Positions 1-6,634 are shown, counted from the first letter of the stretch. The stretch is 37,253 bases of DNA from a virus (IMGVR_UViG_3300021962_000279:1-37253), one strand, 5' to 3'. Notes: a model not told the origin generated them from the letters alone. Numbers and translations are program-made.

Positions 1-34
1 AAAGACCACTATCAGGTGGTAAAATACTTCCGCG

Positions 35-763
35 ATGGTTTCTCTTACTATTGCCACGATTGCTCTAAACCCAAACCAAGAAATGACTGACTTTGATTAC
101 AAAAAGTATTCTCTTGAAAACCTAGAGAATTGGATGAACGATGCGATTTCTTGTGGAGATGCAACTCCTCAGGAGATTTATGATGTTATTGTTGGTGTAG
201 TAAAAGAAACTTATTATCATCATAAAGACCAAGTAAGTCGTGCAGATGAACTTCTTGGACTTTTGAATAGTGGTGGACAGTCATATGAAGATGTTGTGAA
301 AGAAAGAGAATATTATGAACAATCCAATATGACTGAACAAGAACTTTCTCAATATAAAGTTTCTTTGAGTTGTGATAAAGATGACCCATCACCAGAATGT
401 CAAGGTGCTTGGAATGATTTTTGGAAAAATGATCATATTCACTCCAAATACTGGTACGAGTATGATAGAAATGATCCAAATCGAGAAAATTTATCCACTT
501 CTGTTCAACTACCCCCTAATCAGTCTTATACCGGTTGGCAAACTATGAGCGATGATAAGTTTAATCAAGAATTTCCACCAAGAAAAGATAAAGTTGTAAA
601 GTGGCAACTTCCTGTTCAGGTTGATGGACTGACTGGAGACTGTTATATTGAATTGCCTGATGATTTACTTGAAGTTGCTGGACTTAAAGAGGGTGATACT
701 GTAGAATGGATTGATCGCAATGACGGTAGTTTTGAAATGAGGAAAGTAAATGGCGCTGAGTAA
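35..763 (+). CDS. Hypothetical cyanophage protein with AbrB/MazE-like C-terminal tail
   Basis: A 242-aa protein of unknown function. The first ~80 residues are helical and acidic. The middle is rich in Tyr, Asp and Asn. The last ~45 residues (about 193-238: LPVQVD, then CYIELPDDLLEVAGLKEGD and VEWID) read like the swapped-hairpin fold of AbrB/MazE/SpoVT proteins, which usually bind DNA or act as antitoxins. The start is uncertain: ATG 35 follows a TAAAAT -10-like box at 20-25, but ATG 83 (MTDFDYKKYSLENLE) fits my memory of cyanophage homologues better. The 3' end overlaps the next gene by 14 nt, so the two are probably co-translated. DNA binding is inferred from the tail only. Confidence 0.8.
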   Translation: MVSLTIATIALNPNQEMTDFDYKKYSLENLENWMNDAISCGDATPQEIYDVIVGVVKETYYHHKDQVSRADELLGLLNSGGQSYEDVVKEREYYEQSNMTEQELSQYKVSLSCDKDDPSPECQGAWNDFWKNDHIHSKYWYEYDRNDPNRENLSTSVQLPPNQSYTGWQTMSDDKFNQEFPPRKDKVVKWQLPVQVDGLTGDCYIELPDDLLEVAGLKEGDTVEWIDRNDGSFEMRKVNGAE

Positions 764-980
764 GCAAACACTTGATAATCTTTTAGAAGCAGAATCACAT
801 CTTCGTGCTGCAATTAAATCTGCAGCTATTAACGAGAAGGCAACAGTAGTTCAGCAACTCTCTAAAATCTTGTTAAGTATTGAACAATGCAAAAAATTTG
901 AAGAACTGATGGATATGCTAGACACGCGCAATCCAGGGAGTAGGGGTTCTTTTGGTTCTTTCTTTAATGATGAAGATTAA
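750..980 (+). CDS. Conserved hypothetical cyanophage protein (76 aa)
   Basis: Starts 14 nt inside the preceding gene in another frame, which points to translational coupling. The protein is mostly alpha-helical (SKQTLDNLLEAESHLRAAIK) and ends in a short Gly/Ser/Phe segment (RGSFGSFFNDED). From memory it resembles a small cyanomyovirus family that usually lies next to the upstream gene. It has no enzymatic motif, signal peptide or membrane segment. Function unknown. Confidence 0.8.
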   Translation: MALSKQTLDNLLEAESHLRAAIKSAAINEKATVVQQLSKILLSIEQCKKFEELMDMLDTRNPGSRGSFGSFFNDED

Positions 981-1069
981 GAACTGTTAATCAATCCCGA
1001 AGAGATTGTTAAGTGTCTAGATAATTTGTATGGATATGCTAACATATCATAGTATTCGGGAGCAAAATT

Positions 1070-1234
1070 ATGACCCTTCCTTCAAAAGGAAACACAAACC
1101 TGACAGATGAAGAGTTCAGAGAGATGACTGCACTTAAAAATGTAATCAATCAACGTCCCGCTGCTGTAGTTCCTGAGAAGATGGAGCAATTTACGGAGTA
1201 TCTTGTGCGTAGCTTGAGAGAAAAAGGAGGCTGA
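1070..1234 (+). CDS. Small conserved hypothetical protein (54 aa)
   Basis: A 54-aa ORF, MTLPSKGNTNLTDEEFREMT to the C-terminus VRSLREKGG. It is soluble, charged and helical. I recognise it from memory as a short protein family common in T4-like cyanophages; no function is known. It sits alone between the 35-980 pair and the first copy of the 34-bp repeat. The GGGAG just upstream (1058-1062) could serve as its ribosome binding site at about 7 nt. Confidence 0.72.
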   Translation: MTLPSKGNTNLTDEEFREMTALKNVINQRPAAVVPEKMEQFTEYLVRSLREKGG

Positions 1235-1247
1235 TTTTCTCTTAATT

Positions 1248-1281
1248 AAAGTTACTCACCTCCAAAGTGGACCTATAGTGT
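1248..1281 (+). promoter_or_regulatory. 34-bp repeated promoter-like element, copy 1
   Basis: First of 13 copies. The consensus begins AAAGTTACTCACC, continues TCCAAAGTGGACC and ends with TATAGT at offset 27-32, followed by purine-T-purine. This copy matches the consensus and continues TGTAAGCAC. If TATAGT is a -10, transcription would start near 1287, leaving a ~10-nt leader before ATG 1297. There is no recognisable -35; the strictly conserved upstream part takes its place. It heads the 1297-2295 gene group. Confidence 0.75.
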
Positions 1282-1296
1282 AAGCACCACGATCAA

Positions 1297-1713
1297 ATGT
1301 CAACGCGAGCACGAATTGGTCTTGAACTGAAGGATGGTTCTATTCTCTCTGTCTATCATCATTGGGACGGTTATGAAACCTGGTTGGGTCGTATTCTGAA
1401 AACCCACTACAATTCACGTTCTCTTGTTGAAGAACTGATTGATGGTGGCGATATGTCCTGCTGTTGGACTGATGACCGCTGGAATGATAGTAGCGTCAAG
1501 GGTGTTTATGGACCCAACTATTATTCTTATCGTGGTGATGATTGCCCTCCTCGCCTTGATGCTGATCTGTGTGAGTATCTTCTTCCGCATAAGAATGAAG
1601 AGTATGCCTATGTCTTCCGCAACGGTGAATGGGTATGCTATAATATGAATCAATTTGACGATAGCAAACTCCCCGAAATCGTTGAAATCCCCTCTGCTGC
1701 TCTTGCTGTTTGA
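1297..1713 (+). CDS. Conserved phage protein of unknown function (138 aa)
   Basis: A 138-aa soluble protein. Residues 1-55 (MSTRARIGLELKDGS, then SVYHHWDGYETWLGRIL and ELIDGGDMS) are the recognisable part. This STRA-I-G-DGS plus YHHWDGYP/E pattern recurs in hypothetical proteins of many phages of diverse hosts. A Cys/Trp/Asp-rich segment (CCWTDDRWND) and DDCPPR follow. The conserved His, Asp and Cys could bind metal or be catalytic, but I know of no assigned function. First gene after repeat copy 1; followed by small membrane proteins. Confidence 0.85.
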   Translation: MSTRARIGLELKDGSILSVYHHWDGYETWLGRILKTHYNSRSLVEELIDGGDMSCCWTDDRWNDSSVKGVYGPNYYSYRGDDCPPRLDADLCEYLLPHKNEEYAYVFRNGEWVCYNMNQFDDSKLPEIVEIPSAALAV

Positions 1714-1716
1714 TCT

Positions 1717-1908
1717 ATGAAAACTAATACTGCTTTTGGTGTTCTCTTTATTGCCGTTGTTCTTGTAACAGCAAGTCTATTCTTTGAAGCATGGTTGCTT
1801 GGACTTATTCTGTCTTGGTTCAATGTATCTCTAACCTTCTGGCAGAACTTTGCTATCATTGCTCTTGCTAATCTTATCTTCAAACCCACAGGAGTTTCTG
1901 CTAAATGA
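1717..1908 (+). CDS. Small two-helix membrane protein
   Basis: A 63-aa hydrophobic protein beginning 3 nt after the previous stop. Two membrane segments are visible: about residues 7-34 (long and possibly re-entrant) and 40-56 (FWQNFAIIALANLIF). It belongs to a run of three tiny hydrophobic or helical proteins (1717, 1905, 2036) that overlap end to start. Role unknown; small phage inner-membrane proteins often modify host transport or resistance to superinfection, but nothing here shows that. Confidence 0.7.
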   Translation: MKTNTAFGVLFIAVVLVTASLFFEAWLLGLILSWFNVSLTFWQNFAIIALANLIFKPTGVSAK

Positions 1909-2039
1909 ACCGCAAGTATGTCACTGCTGGACTGATTGGTTTCGTTGCTATTCTTGGTTGGAATATCTTTCTAATTCAGCGTGATGATGCGCTATACAAA
2001 GCATACTATCGCCAGCAAGTAATTCAACAAATGAAATGA
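1905..2039 (+). CDS. Small single-pass membrane protein (44 aa)
   Basis: Overlaps the preceding stop in an ATGA arrangement and overlaps the following ATG the same way, which supports coupled translation. Residues 6-24 (VTAGLIGFVAILGWNIFLI) form one membrane helix after a basic MNRKY start. The C-terminal tail is soluble and Gln/Tyr-rich. No known domain. Confidence 0.68.
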   Translation: MNRKYVTAGLIGFVAILGWNIFLIQRDDALYKAYYRQQVIQQMK

Positions 2040-2161
2040 GTATTGGATTTGCTATAGCAATCTATACTGCACTTGTTGCATTTGTATCATCTATTATGAT
2101 ATATTACATTAAGGTAATGTATCCTCTTGAAGAAGCACAACTTAGGGAGAAATCCAAATGA
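2036..2161 (+). CDS. Small single-pass membrane protein (41 aa)
   Basis: ATGA overlap with the gene at 1905 and a 4-nt overlap with the gene at 2158. Residues 2-28 (SIGFAIAIYTALVAFVSSIM and on) form one membrane helix, followed by a short charged tail (EEAQLREKSK). Function not recognisable. Confidence 0.65.
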   Translation: MSIGFAIAIYTALVAFVSSIMIYYIKVMYPLEEAQLREKSK

Positions 2162-2295
2162 TTCCAAAACGACTTCGCGACCTTATTAAACAAGCAGAAA
2201 TGGACAAAGTAGCAGAAGAGTTCTGGAAAGAAGTTGAACGTGAGGCGGCTAAACTTGAGGTCACGGTGGATTATTACTTATCCGAATTTTATTGA
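2158..2295 (+). CDS. Small charged protein ending in a DYYLSEF motif
   Basis: A 45-aa, strongly charged helical protein (MIPKRLRDLIKQAEMDKVAE start) whose C-terminus is TVDYYLSEFY. The protein at 15153 carries a nearly identical TIDYYLSEF, so these may be small paralogues or share a binding motif. Its stop codon region also supplies the -35 of the next promoter (TTGACA from 2292). Confidence 0.7.
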   Translation: MIPKRLRDLIKQAEMDKVAEEFWKEVEREAAKLEVTVDYYLSEFY

Positions 2296-2320
2296 CAAAT
2301 TGTTATCTTAAACTTATACT
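2292..2320 (+). promoter_or_regulatory. Sigma-70-type promoter before 2344
   Basis: TTGACA at 2292-2297, an exact 17-bp spacer and TATACT at 2315-2320: near consensus for a host vegetative promoter. An AGGAG follows at 2323-2327. The -35 overlaps the stop codon of the upstream gene. Confidence 0.75.
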
Positions 2321-2343
2321 AAAGGAGTAATTTAGAAAAACAA

Positions 2344-2586
2344 ATGGCACAAAAGTTTCTTTATCTGGTTGATCATTACGTTCCCTTCCCTTCTAGTGAA
2401 TATGGTGGACTTTGGAATGTAATTGCAGAAGATGATGACGAATGTTTTGATCTGATTGCTGCAGAAGATGATGGAAATTTCTATGAGCAGCATTATACTG
2501 CTCTTCGTGAAAATGTGTTAAGCGCAAGAACTTATGCCCTTGCAGAAGATGTACAATCTGCAGTAGTTGAATCCTTCACCACCTGA
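2344..2586 (+). CDS. Conserved hypothetical cyanophage protein (80 aa)
   Basis: An acidic 80-aa protein. The N-terminus (KFLYLVDHYVPFPSSEYGGL) is, from memory, highly conserved among T4-like cyanophages. Several acidic clusters (AEDDDE, AAEDDG) follow. First gene of the 2344-3528 group, which has its own sigma-70-like promoter. The stop TGA overlaps the next ATG (ATGA type). Function unknown. Confidence 0.8.
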   Translation: MAQKFLYLVDHYVPFPSSEYGGLWNVIAEDDDECFDLIAAEDDGNFYEQHYTALRENVLSARTYALAEDVQSAVVESFTT

Positions 2587-2753
2587 TGACTAACCACGTT
2601 TCTCATACTAATCAAATGTTATCTGATCTAAAACAACAGTATCAGGAAAGAATAGAACAACTGCAAAAGAAAATTGCAGAACAAGAACACGAAATCTCAC
2701 AACTGCAAAAGCAAATTGAGTATATGTCAAAGGACAAGTTCTATGACTGTTGA
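2586..2753 (+). CDS. Small coiled-coil protein (55 aa)
   Basis: Starts on the last base of the preceding stop. Residues ~15-47 form a clear heptad-type coiled coil rich in Gln, Lys and Glu (ERIEQLQKKI, then EISQLQKQIEYM). Likely oligomeric. The 3' end overlaps the next gene (start 2743) by 11 nt. No specific function can be given. Confidence 0.7.
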   Translation: MTNHVSHTNQMLSDLKQQYQERIEQLQKKIAEQEHEISQLQKQIEYMSKDKFYDC

Positions 2754-3033
2754 ACTTCCACCTTTGCCATATTCTCCTCCAGAAGGTTACTATTATGAGT
2801 GCGAAGAGTTCAAGCGAAATGTTGTCAGTATTTGGTTATGCAACACTCGCAAGTTTGTCTATAATGGCGGTGCTCCAACTAGGACCATCCACTCATTCTA
2901 CAACACCAAGACTAGAGAATACTTCGCCCCAATCAATAGTAAGACTATCGGTGCTTGTGTAAATATCAAGGAAACGCGGAACTACACCGCGATGCCAATT
3001 AAACAATCTCCACTAGATGCGTTTTTTGTATGA
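2743..3033 (+). CDS. Conserved phage protein of unknown function (96 aa)
   Basis: I choose ATG 2743 (MTVELPPLPYSPPEGYYYEC) over an in-frame upstream start, because the upstream extension lies in the coiled-coil gene and lacks homologue-like sequence. The C-terminal half (TKTREYFAPINS, then VNIKETRNYTAM and SPLDAFFV) matches a recurring small cyanophage family from memory. It overlaps the next gene by 4 nt (ATGA). Its Cys, Tyr and Trp content suggests a compact beta fold, but the role is unknown. Confidence 0.8.
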   Translation: MTVELPPLPYSPPEGYYYECEEFKRNVVSIWLCNTRKFVYNGGAPTRTIHSFYNTKTREYFAPINSKTIGACVNIKETRNYTAMPIKQSPLDAFFV

Positions 3034-3299
3034 CCTACAATCCACAAGTCAATGATTTTGTTGTATGGAATAATGGTAAAGGTGTTGAAGGATGGGTATA
3101 TTTCAAGTGTGATGAATATATCACCATTGAACACAGTGTTCGTCCTAAAGATGAAATCAACTACCTTGCCTGTTCTATTCACGCAAATGAAAGATTGCTT
3201 GTGATTTGCTACAAAGAACAATGGAAACACTTAGAATACATCAAGTCACGCACATCAATCTATGAAGAAGAGGAAAACTTTTTGGCGATTGCTAGCTAA
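3030..3299 (+). CDS. Conserved phage protein of unknown function (89 aa)
   Basis: ATGA overlap with the previous gene. The N-terminus MTYNPQVNDFVVWNNGKGVE and the strand-rich segment GWVYFKCDEYITIE look like a small beta-barrel or SH3-like fold. Similar proteins occur widely in T4-like cyanophages, often beside the neighbours seen here. It overlaps the next gene by 38 nt. No catalytic motif. Confidence 0.8.
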   Translation: MTYNPQVNDFVVWNNGKGVEGWVYFKCDEYITIEHSVRPKDEINYLACSIHANERLLVICYKEQWKHLEYIKSRTSIYEEEENFLAIAS

Positions 3300-3528
3300 A
3301 TCACTAGGTGAAAAAGCAAGTAAATGTGATAAAGAGGCGGATAAGGTAGCACTTATTCGCCTTATGATGTTTCTGTCTATTTTTATCACCAACTGTTTCA
3401 TTGTGGCAAATGCTGTAAGACATTGGAATGATAAAACAACTGTTGAGGTTGTAATTGATGGTTCTATGTTACCTGATTATCAAACACCACCACCAAGACA
3501 AACAAACAAACCATTTGAGTTTGAATAA
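3262..3528 (+). CDS. Single-pass membrane protein (88 aa)
   Basis: A basic N-terminus (MKKRKTFWRLLAKSLGEKAS) precedes one membrane helix at about residues 31-52 (LIRLMMFLSIFITNCFIVAN). After it comes a short RHWND segment and a Pro-rich tail (PPPRQTNKP). From memory it belongs to a conserved cyanophage family, function unknown. The stop codon TAA is embedded in the late promoter ATAAATA that serves the next gene. Confidence 0.78.
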   Translation: MKKRKTFWRLLAKSLGEKASKCDKEADKVALIRLMMFLSIFITNCFIVANAVRHWNDKTTVEVVIDGSMLPDYQTPPPRQTNKPFEFE

Positions 3529-3531
3529 ATA
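3525..3531 (+). promoter_or_regulatory. T4-type late promoter
   Basis: ATAAATA, 20 nt before ATG 3551. This is the -10 type read by gp55-like late sigma factors. It contains the TAA stop of the upstream gene. Confidence 0.65.
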
Positions 3532-3550
3532 CTCAAAAAGTTCTGCAATA

Positions 3551-3907
3551 ATGAAAACTTTCATTCAATTCTCTGAAGATCTCCAGCAACGAAGACAAGA
3601 ACTTCGCCAGAGACAATTGAAACAAATGGCAGCACATAAAGAGCGTGTTGCTTCACATCAAGCATCTCAAAGAGAGAGACAACAAGCATCAGCAGAAAGA
3701 GAGACATTAAAGAAAGAAATCAAGAGAGAGTTGCAGACAGAACAAACTCCGACAATGGAGCCCAATCTATACAACAAACTAATTGCCAGAAGTCAATTAT
3801 CAAGAAAAAGAGAAAGAGAAAGACATGCTCAGAGAGAAATGGAGCACGAAGCAAGTGCTCAGCAGGCACAAAAAAGGAGAGAGATGAGAGCAATTATGTC
3901 TCGCTAA
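3551..3907 (+). CDS. Gln/Arg/Glu-rich coiled-coil protein, candidate internal virion protein
   Basis: A 118-aa protein; I choose ATG 3551 because the late promoter lies 20 nt upstream and an upstream in-frame start would read through the previous gene. The N-terminus MKTFIQFSEDL resembles the T4 capsid-targeting sequence (IPIII: MKTYQEFIAE), but I see no clean (L/I)-x-E cleavage site of the T4 gp21 type. The rest is an extremely charged helix (QRRQELRQRQLKQ, RERERHAQRE). A late-expressed head or scaffold-associated protein is plausible. Some cyanophage virion proteins share this MKxFxxF start. Confidence 0.75.
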   Translation: MKTFIQFSEDLQQRRQELRQRQLKQMAAHKERVASHQASQRERQQASAERETLKKEIKRELQTEQTPTMEPNLYNKLIARSQLSRKRERERHAQREMEHEASAQQAQKRREMRAIMSR

Positions 3908-3909
3908 TA

Positions 3910-3943
3910 AAAGTTACTCACCTCCAAAGTGGATCTATAATGT
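3910..3943 (+). promoter_or_regulatory. 34-bp repeated promoter-like element, copy 2
   Basis: Two changes from consensus: GGATC for GGACC, and TATAAT for TATAGT. It is thus the only copy with a perfect -10 hexamer. It continues TGTAAGCAAC and precedes ATG 3960. Confidence 0.75.
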
Positions 3944-3959
3944 AAGCAACTCACTTTTT

Positions 3960-4097
3960 ATGGACTGCTTTGATGATCTCCAAATTGAAGAGTTTTCTTC
4001 TTTTGATTTTGTAGAGAAAGTAACTGAAGATCTTTTTGAGGAAGAAGAGAATGATAAATCGTTCAATTCTTATCTTAACTCCAACATTGACTATTGA
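3960..4097 (+). CDS. Small acidic protein (45 aa)
   Basis: MDCFDDLQIEEFSSFDFVEK, then VTEDLFEEEENDKSF. It is very acidic with alternating aromatics, so it might mimic nucleic acid or bind a basic partner, but nothing shows this. It is the only gene between repeat copy 2 and a TTGACA at 4094-4099, which overlaps its stop codon and may be the -35 of the next gene (weak -10 TAAGTC, 17 bp on). Confidence 0.65.
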   Translation: MDCFDDLQIEEFSSFDFVEKVTEDLFEEEENDKSFNSYLNSNIDY

Positions 4098-4157
4098 CAG
4101 TCTCTAAACTGTCCACTAAGTCTCCCACACTGACTACTTTTCCTTTATCATACTCAA

Positions 4158-4358
4158 ATGACCGAACAAATCCCTAACGTGCTTCCTCACATTCGTGATC
4201 TTAAAGATGCTTGGCGGCGGCAGGATTTCACTTTTAGTAAGCAACAACAAGAAGAATACGATCTCTTGCTTGCTACTCGCCGTGAACGTGTGAAGCAATT
4301 CTATGCTGAAGGTCGCGTATTCAAAGGTTCATATAAAGCAAAGGAAGAGGACATCTAA
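4158..4358 (+). CDS. Conserved hypothetical cyanophage protein (66 aa)
   Basis: A helical, charged 66-aa protein. Residues 36-54 (LLLATRRERVKQFYAEGRV) form the recognisable core, which I recall from cyanomyoviruses. No domain of known function. Its TAA stop forms the core of the late promoter CTAAATA (4355-4361). It may be read from a weak promoter with TTGACA at 4094 or by read-through from copy 2. Confidence 0.75.
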   Translation: MTEQIPNVLPHIRDLKDAWRRQDFTFSKQQQEEYDLLLATRRERVKQFYAEGRVFKGSYKAKEEDI

Positions 4359-4361
4359 ATA
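4355..4361 (+). promoter_or_regulatory. T4-type late promoter
   Basis: CTAAATA, 26 nt before ATG 4388 and overlapping the upstream stop codon. CTAAATA is one of the two late core sequences reported for freshwater cyanophage S-CRM01. Confidence 0.65.
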
Positions 4362-4387
4362 CTAAAAAGTAGTGTTTAGATAGAACA

Positions 4388-5089
4388 ATGCGTAGATTTC
4401 AGGAGTTTATGTCTCTTTGTGAAAAAACGGGTATGTTTGGTCATCCCTCTGGTAAATCTGGAGATGCTGCTGGTAAACTAGGTTGGGGTGGTGGTGCAAC
4501 TATCAAAGCTGCACAAGCAGGTGGAAGGATTCGTCCTGAACGCAAAAAGACAGATCCTGAAAAACTTAGAGTAAAAGCAGTTGGTGGCGGCAAGACTGAA
4601 CCAGTTCAGTATAAACCACGCAAGGATATTGGAACTCAACGTCAAGCATCTACAAGAGTTCAACAACCAACACAAGAACGTGGATCTGCTGATGTAAAAG
4701 CAAGAGCAGCAGCAGCGGCAAAAGAAGAAAGAAAGAAAGCAGCACTTGCTAGAATTGCTGCAAAGAAAGCAGGTGCAAAACCTGAAGCAGCAAAACCAAA
4801 AGCAAAGGAAGTTGAGAAGCAAGCATCTAAACTTCTCTCCACAAAGAAACCTGAAGCAGCAAAACCTGCAGCAGCAAAACCACGCAGACAGTGGAAAACT
4901 GAAACTGGTGGTCCTATGACAAGGGCAGAAAGAGATAAAGCAAGAAACAAAGAAAGGGGTGAAGCACTCAAGAAGAGAAAGGCAGAATTGATTAAAGATT
5001 TCACTGAAAAGCATGGTAGAGCACCTAAAGGAACCGAAAGAACTAAACTGCTTGGATTAGCTCATAGCACTGTAAAAGCAGGCGTCTAA
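4388..5089 (+). CDS. Lys/Ala-rich histone-like protein with capsid-targeting-like N-terminus
   Basis: A 233-aa very basic protein. It starts MRRFQEFMSLCEKTG: the first eight residues resemble the T4 internal-protein targeting sequence (MKTYQEFI), and L10-C11-E12 fits the (L/I)-x-E cleavage motif of the gp21 prohead protease. Residues ~95-175 are low-complexity Lys/Ala/Pro (AAAAAKEERKKAALARIAAK, then PEAAKP repeats) like histone H1 tails. The C-terminus is a charged helix. A late promoter precedes it. I infer an internal head protein packaged with DNA; a non-specific DNA-binding late protein is the alternative. The stop codon merges into repeat copy 3. Confidence 0.8.
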   Translation: MRRFQEFMSLCEKTGMFGHPSGKSGDAAGKLGWGGGATIKAAQAGGRIRPERKKTDPEKLRVKAVGGGKTEPVQYKPRKDIGTQRQASTRVQQPTQERGSADVKARAAAAAKEERKKAALARIAAKKAGAKPEAAKPKAKEVEKQASKLLSTKKPEAAKPAAAKPRRQWKTETGGPMTRAERDKARNKERGEALKKRKAELIKDFTEKHGRAPKGTERTKLLGLAHSTVKAGV

Positions 5090-5122
5090 AAGTTACTCAC
5101 CTCCAAAGTGGACCTATAGTAT
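5089..5122 (+). promoter_or_regulatory. 34-bp repeated promoter-like element, copy 3
   Basis: Consensus copy. Its first A is the last base of the upstream TAA stop. It continues ATAGGAACGAC, with ATG 5142 about 20 nt after the repeat. Confidence 0.75.
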
Positions 5123-5141
5123 AGGAACGACACACAACACA

Positions 5142-5297
5142 ATGCTCTGGCAAGATCGTAATGGCAACTGGTTTAGCACTCAATCTCCCATTGATGCTAA
5201 GATCGAACGGGCAATGATTGAAGCAAACGCTAACAAAGTCTGGGAAGAAAAAGAGCGTTCTGGTGATTGGTTGTTTGATGAAATGTTCGGGGGTTGA
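5142..5297 (+). CDS. Small hypothetical protein (51 aa)
   Basis: MLWQDRNGNWFSTQSPIDAK through WLFDEMFGG. A soluble, Trp-rich, charged helix, the only gene between repeat copy 3 and the helicase promoter. I recall short phage proteins with a similar start and a central IERAMIEAN helix, but no function. Confidence 0.65.
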   Translation: MLWQDRNGNWFSTQSPIDAKIERAMIEANANKVWEEKERSGDWLFDEMFGG

Positions 5298-5309
5298 TTA
5301 AACCCCACC

Positions 5310-5345
5310 AGCACGCTTCACAATCGCCTGGAAGCGTGCTATAAT
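5310..5345 (+). promoter_or_regulatory. Sigma-70 promoter with overlapping palindrome (helicase)
   Basis: TTCACA at 5317-5322, a 17-bp spacer and a perfect TATAAT at 5340-5345. A 10-bp perfect inverted repeat, AGCACGCTTC at 5310-5319 and GAAGCGTGCT at 5331-5340, overlaps both boxes. It has no T-tract, so it looks like an operator rather than a terminator. Confidence 0.72.
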
Positions 5346-5386
5346 GCTTTCTAGATACCAAACCACCTGAAACTCTGTAATTCGTA

Positions 5387-6634
5387 ATGTTCTCTGATCT
5401 GATCAAACTTCGCCCTCATCAAGAACGTGGTGTTGCTGCTATGCAACAGCACAACAAGGGTCAAGTCATTGTTCCTACTGGTGGCGGTAAGACGCTGAAG
5501 ATGATCTATGATTGTCTGCGCGAGTTGCAGTCTGAAACCCCCCAGACCATTGTTGTTGTTGCTCCTCGCATCTTGCTTGCTGAGCAACTCTCTTCTGAGT
5601 TCCTGGAGTTTATCACTGACGCTGAAGTTCTGCACGTTCACAGTGGCGAAACTCATCACGTTAGCACTACCAAACCCGCTGACATTGCTGTTCACGCTGG
5701 TATGTGTGCCGCTGCTGGTAAGCATCAACTGATCTTCACTACTTACAACTCTCTTAATCGTCTGCAAGCAGCAGAGATTGATGTGGATACCATTTACTTT
5801 GATGAGGCACATAATTCTGTTCAGCGTCACTTTTTCCCTGCAACTGAGCACTTTGCTGCTAATGCACGTCGCTGCTACTTCTTCACTGCAACTCCCAAAC
5901 ATTCTCTGGCAGTGGGCAAACCTGGCATGAATGATGCTGCTGTTTATGGTCAGGTAATCTGCAAAGTCCCAGCTCCTGAGTTAGTCGAAGGTGGTTACAT
6001 TGTGCCCCCTAAAGTGATCGTCAAGCAACTGGAGATGGTACAGGGCAAGCAGACCAACTTCGACCGCGATGCTGACAATCTGCTGGAAACCATTGATGAC
6101 AATCAAGTCGGCAAGATCCTGATTTGTGCTAAGGCAACCAAGCAAATCGTATCGCTGGTGTCTGAAACTGATTTCTGCACCGAACTAGAGCAACGTGGTT
6201 TCTCTTGGATGTATATCACTGCCAAGACTGGTGCTGTGATTGATGGCAAGAAAGTGAACCGCGAAGTATTCTTCGACACGCTATCTGCCTGGGGTAAGGA
6301 TAACGATAAGAAGTTCGTTGTTCTTCACCACAGTATCCTCGCTGAGGGTATCAATGTGAGCGGTCTGGAAGCAGTGCTGTTCCTGCGTAACATGGACTTC
6401 ATTGGGATTAGTCAGACCATCGGACGTTGCATCCGTCTGCATCACGATGATGCCAAAGGTATGCGCGATGGACGTATCCAACCTGGCAACCTCAGTCAGT
6501 ATAGCAAATCGTTCGGTCTTGTTTGTATCCCTGTGTATTCTAAGGTTGGCATCTCCACCGCCCGTAGTGTGCAAGCAGTTGTTGATACGATCTTCGAGAA
6601 GGGCGAACCTGCCGTGTCGGTGGTTCGCAGGTGA
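5387..6634 (+). CDS. Superfamily 2 DEAH-box helicase (UvsW/HsdR-like)
   Basis: A 415-aa nucleic-acid-dependent ATPase. Visible motifs: a Q-motif-like LRPHQ at 8-12, Walker A PTGGGKT at 30-36, Walker B DEAH at 139-142, motif III TAT at 167-169, motif V LAEGINV at 318-324 and motif VI QTIGRCIR at 343-350 with the arginine finger. It is shorter than T4 UvsW (587 aa) and lacks its N-terminal domain. Likely work: branch migration, R-loop removal or recombination-dependent replication; it could instead act with the nearby nuclease/methylase. It has its own palindrome-overlapped promoter and a visibly higher GC content than the structural genes. Confidence 0.93.
   Translation: MFSDLIKLRPHQERGVAAMQQHNKGQVIVPTGGGKTLKMIYDCLRELQSETPQTIVVVAPRILLAEQLSSEFLEFITDAEVLHVHSGETHHVSTTKPADIAVHAGMCAAAGKHQLIFTTYNSLNRLQAAEIDVDTIYFDEAHNSVQRHFFPATEHFAANARRCYFFTATPKHSLAVGKPGMNDAAVYGQVICKVPAPELVEGGYIVPPKVIVKQLEMVQGKQTNFDRDADNLLETIDDNQVGKILICAKATKQIVSLVSETDFCTELEQRGFSWMYITAKTGAVIDGKKVNREVFFDTLSAWGKDNDKKFVVLHHSILAEGINVSGLEAVLFLRNMDFIGISQTIGRCIRLHHDDAKGMRDGRIQPGNLSQYSKSFGLVCIPVYSKVGISTARSVQAVVDTIFEKGEPAVSVVRR

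Noticed and set aside
1272-1281. Reverse strand of the element containing CACTATAGG, as in the T7 RNA polymerase promoter
   Set aside because: Only nine bases match, the rest of the T7 promoter is absent, it would transcribe against all genes, and several copies lack the match.
4478-5014. Long minus-strand frames opposite the Lys/Ala-rich gene
   Set aside because: They are Cys/Phe/Ser/Leu-rich mirrors of low-complexity Lys/Ala codons, with no signals of their own.
5351-5902. Minus-strand frame opposite the helicase gene
   Set aside because: The + strand helicase has all family motifs; the reverse frame has no recognisable features or promoter.
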